Source of the DNA: Lucinisca nassula
Lineage: Eukaryota > Mollusca > Bivalvia > Lucinida > Lucinidae
Direction of reading: 5' to 3'
Assembly: GCA_963580285.1 (NCBI GenBank)
Contig: OY757026.1
Span: forward strand, 81,695,817 to 81,759,816
DNA length: 64,000 nt
Shown: positions 63,251 to 64,000 of the stretch, in pieces
Layout of the letters: each line of letters opens with the position of its first letter
Numbering within the stretch: the stretch's first letter is position 1
Notes under the pieces: generated by a model
What the model saw: only the letters and a program-made list of their open reading frames with translations
The model's database searches: none
What the model was told of the DNA's origin: nothing
Made by a program: the position numbers and the translations under genes

Positions 63251-63566
63251 CGTATCTGAGTGGTAAAGGGTTAAGGTTGTTTTCAGGTCTAGCATGACTA
63301 AAATCCAGTACAAAAACATGCTCCAAAAATTTTCTTCTTACTACTTGGCAGGAAACAAAGCTGGACCTAAGGTTTGCATCTACATCGGCATAATTTTTGG
63401 CTTGTCTAGAAGCTCCCAAAAAACCTAACAAAGGTATACAAACAAGTACTAGGACATGAGGTTAGACATGATTTCAAGGTTGGGAATCTGTCACCGCATT
63501 GTAAAAAAACCTCGTCCAATGAAAACCCTCGTCCAAAGCTATGGAAGATTAATGCATTTAACATTA

Positions 63567-63748
63567 TTATCCTTATTTCTGCTCCAAGACATAAGTTGTG
63601 GGTACTCGTTAGAACCGCCTCATAGCACGAGCACCCAAACCTATGTTTGGAATATGAATAAGAAAAATATCACAAATTTTCACCAGAAAAATTGCCTTTT
63701 TTGAGGTAAAAAAAATGTACTATAGCACATGGATGTGTTATCGTTATG
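63567..63748. mobile_element. FB-D MITE copy, left arm missing
   Basis: GAACCGCCTCATAGCACGAGC is a truncated heart. TAGCACATGGATGTGTTATCG is the family right arm. Confidence 0.7.
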
Positions 63749-64000
63749 TAAAACAGCAAAGACTGATCAGACTGCACGGCCATGCAAGCACATCAGAATC
63801 TTTGTTCATGGCACTGTACAGCTTGTCATCTCATTTTGAGGCAACTTATCATGTGTGTTATACTATGTGTGTGTGTGTTTTGGGTTTTTGTGGCCCTGAC
63901 AAGATAATTTCATTTCTTTTGAGCTGCTCCTTAATCAGGTGGGGAAAAGCTGGAGTACCCCGGAAAAAAAACACCTGACCTTCTGTTGCTGAACATACAT

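Larger units (their letters stand above)
59289..63274. mobile_element. Possible 4-kb TTAA-flanked element with CCCTTTACCACTCAGA ends
   Basis: TTAA-CCCTTTACCACTCAGA (59289-59308) is perfectly inverted at 63255-63274. TTAA duplication and CCC ends resemble piggyBac-type elements. Inside are an FB-D MITE, an S1 fragment and the 525-bp array, and no transposase is seen. The right subterminal region repeats ATATACGTATCTG. It may be a composite, or two related ends brought together by chance. Confidence 0.5.

Noticed and set aside
46000..64000. Kinase-domain exons of the receptor
   Set aside because: They should lie on this side, but I could not find HRDLAARN- or DFG-type exons by reading. The intron may extend past the window.

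Overview
The window is eukaryotic nuclear DNA. It is AT-rich and intron-bearing, and it is packed with mobile elements. The repeat repertoire points to a bivalve mollusc: arrays of 146-170 bp core repeats in 'pearl'-like elements, a tRNA-headed SINE ending in GGCGTTAAACCC (Meta-type 3' domain), Copia and mariner elements, and dense TTAA-flanked MITEs. A zebra-mussel-like heterodont is only a guess. No bacterial-style gene, operon or CRISPR array is present.

The only host gene I can identify with confidence is on the minus strand: the last four exons of an EGFR/ErbB-family receptor tyrosine kinase (45988-45830, 39900-39702, 37382-37230, 35220-34922). Their splice sites and phases (0, 1, 1) fit, giving 269 codons plus a stop. 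They encode the cytoplasmic tail after the kinase, including a conserved VVEADEYLQPQ motif, RYSSDP, DEDDYLQPK and an NPEY docking motif. The introns are full of repeats. The last intron holds about ten decayed tandem copies of the adjacent exon, most with the motif tyrosine changed. Kinase exons should lie to the right of 46000, but I did not find them.

1-5 kb: tandem-core repeats, MITEs, SINE copies and one speculative first exon with a CRE (about 4.25 kb). 5-13 kb: an inverted-repeat pair (5.2/10.3 kb) around a 169-bp core array and a broken mariner with intact TIRs and TA duplications (8235-9577), then a 157-bp core array (11.0-12.4 kb). 13-20 kb: a tRNA-SINE with a perfect target duplication and a complete Copia retrotransposon (14402-19324, minus strand) with apparently identical 222-bp LTRs, inserted in a foldback MITE. 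20-31 kb: mainly MITEs, including a three-deep nest (26408-27170), a 353-bp tandem duplication and a roughly 720-bp duplication with an element present in one copy only. 32-34 kb: a 45-bp and a 53-bp minisatellite. 34.9-46 kb: the receptor 3' end, a 65-bp satellite (26 or so units) and a CR1/Jockey-like LINE split by a pogo-like element. 46-59 kb: further tandem-core elements, a CAGTG-ended element with a 6-bp duplication, MITEs and SINEs. 59.3-63.3 kb: a possible 4-kb TTAA-flanked unit containing a roughly 525-bp higher-order array.

Two patterns go beyond routine annotation. First, several elements with unrelated tandem cores share one terminal design: a GACR-type simple repeat, then a GC-rich TATR-CCCC...GGGG-YATA hairpin, with the hairpin arm often repeated near the 5' end, and no target duplication where the pre-insertion site can be inferred. 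This fits non-autonomous Helentrons. Second, a few palindromic 'hearts' recur inside MITE families with different ends, as if exchanged as modules.
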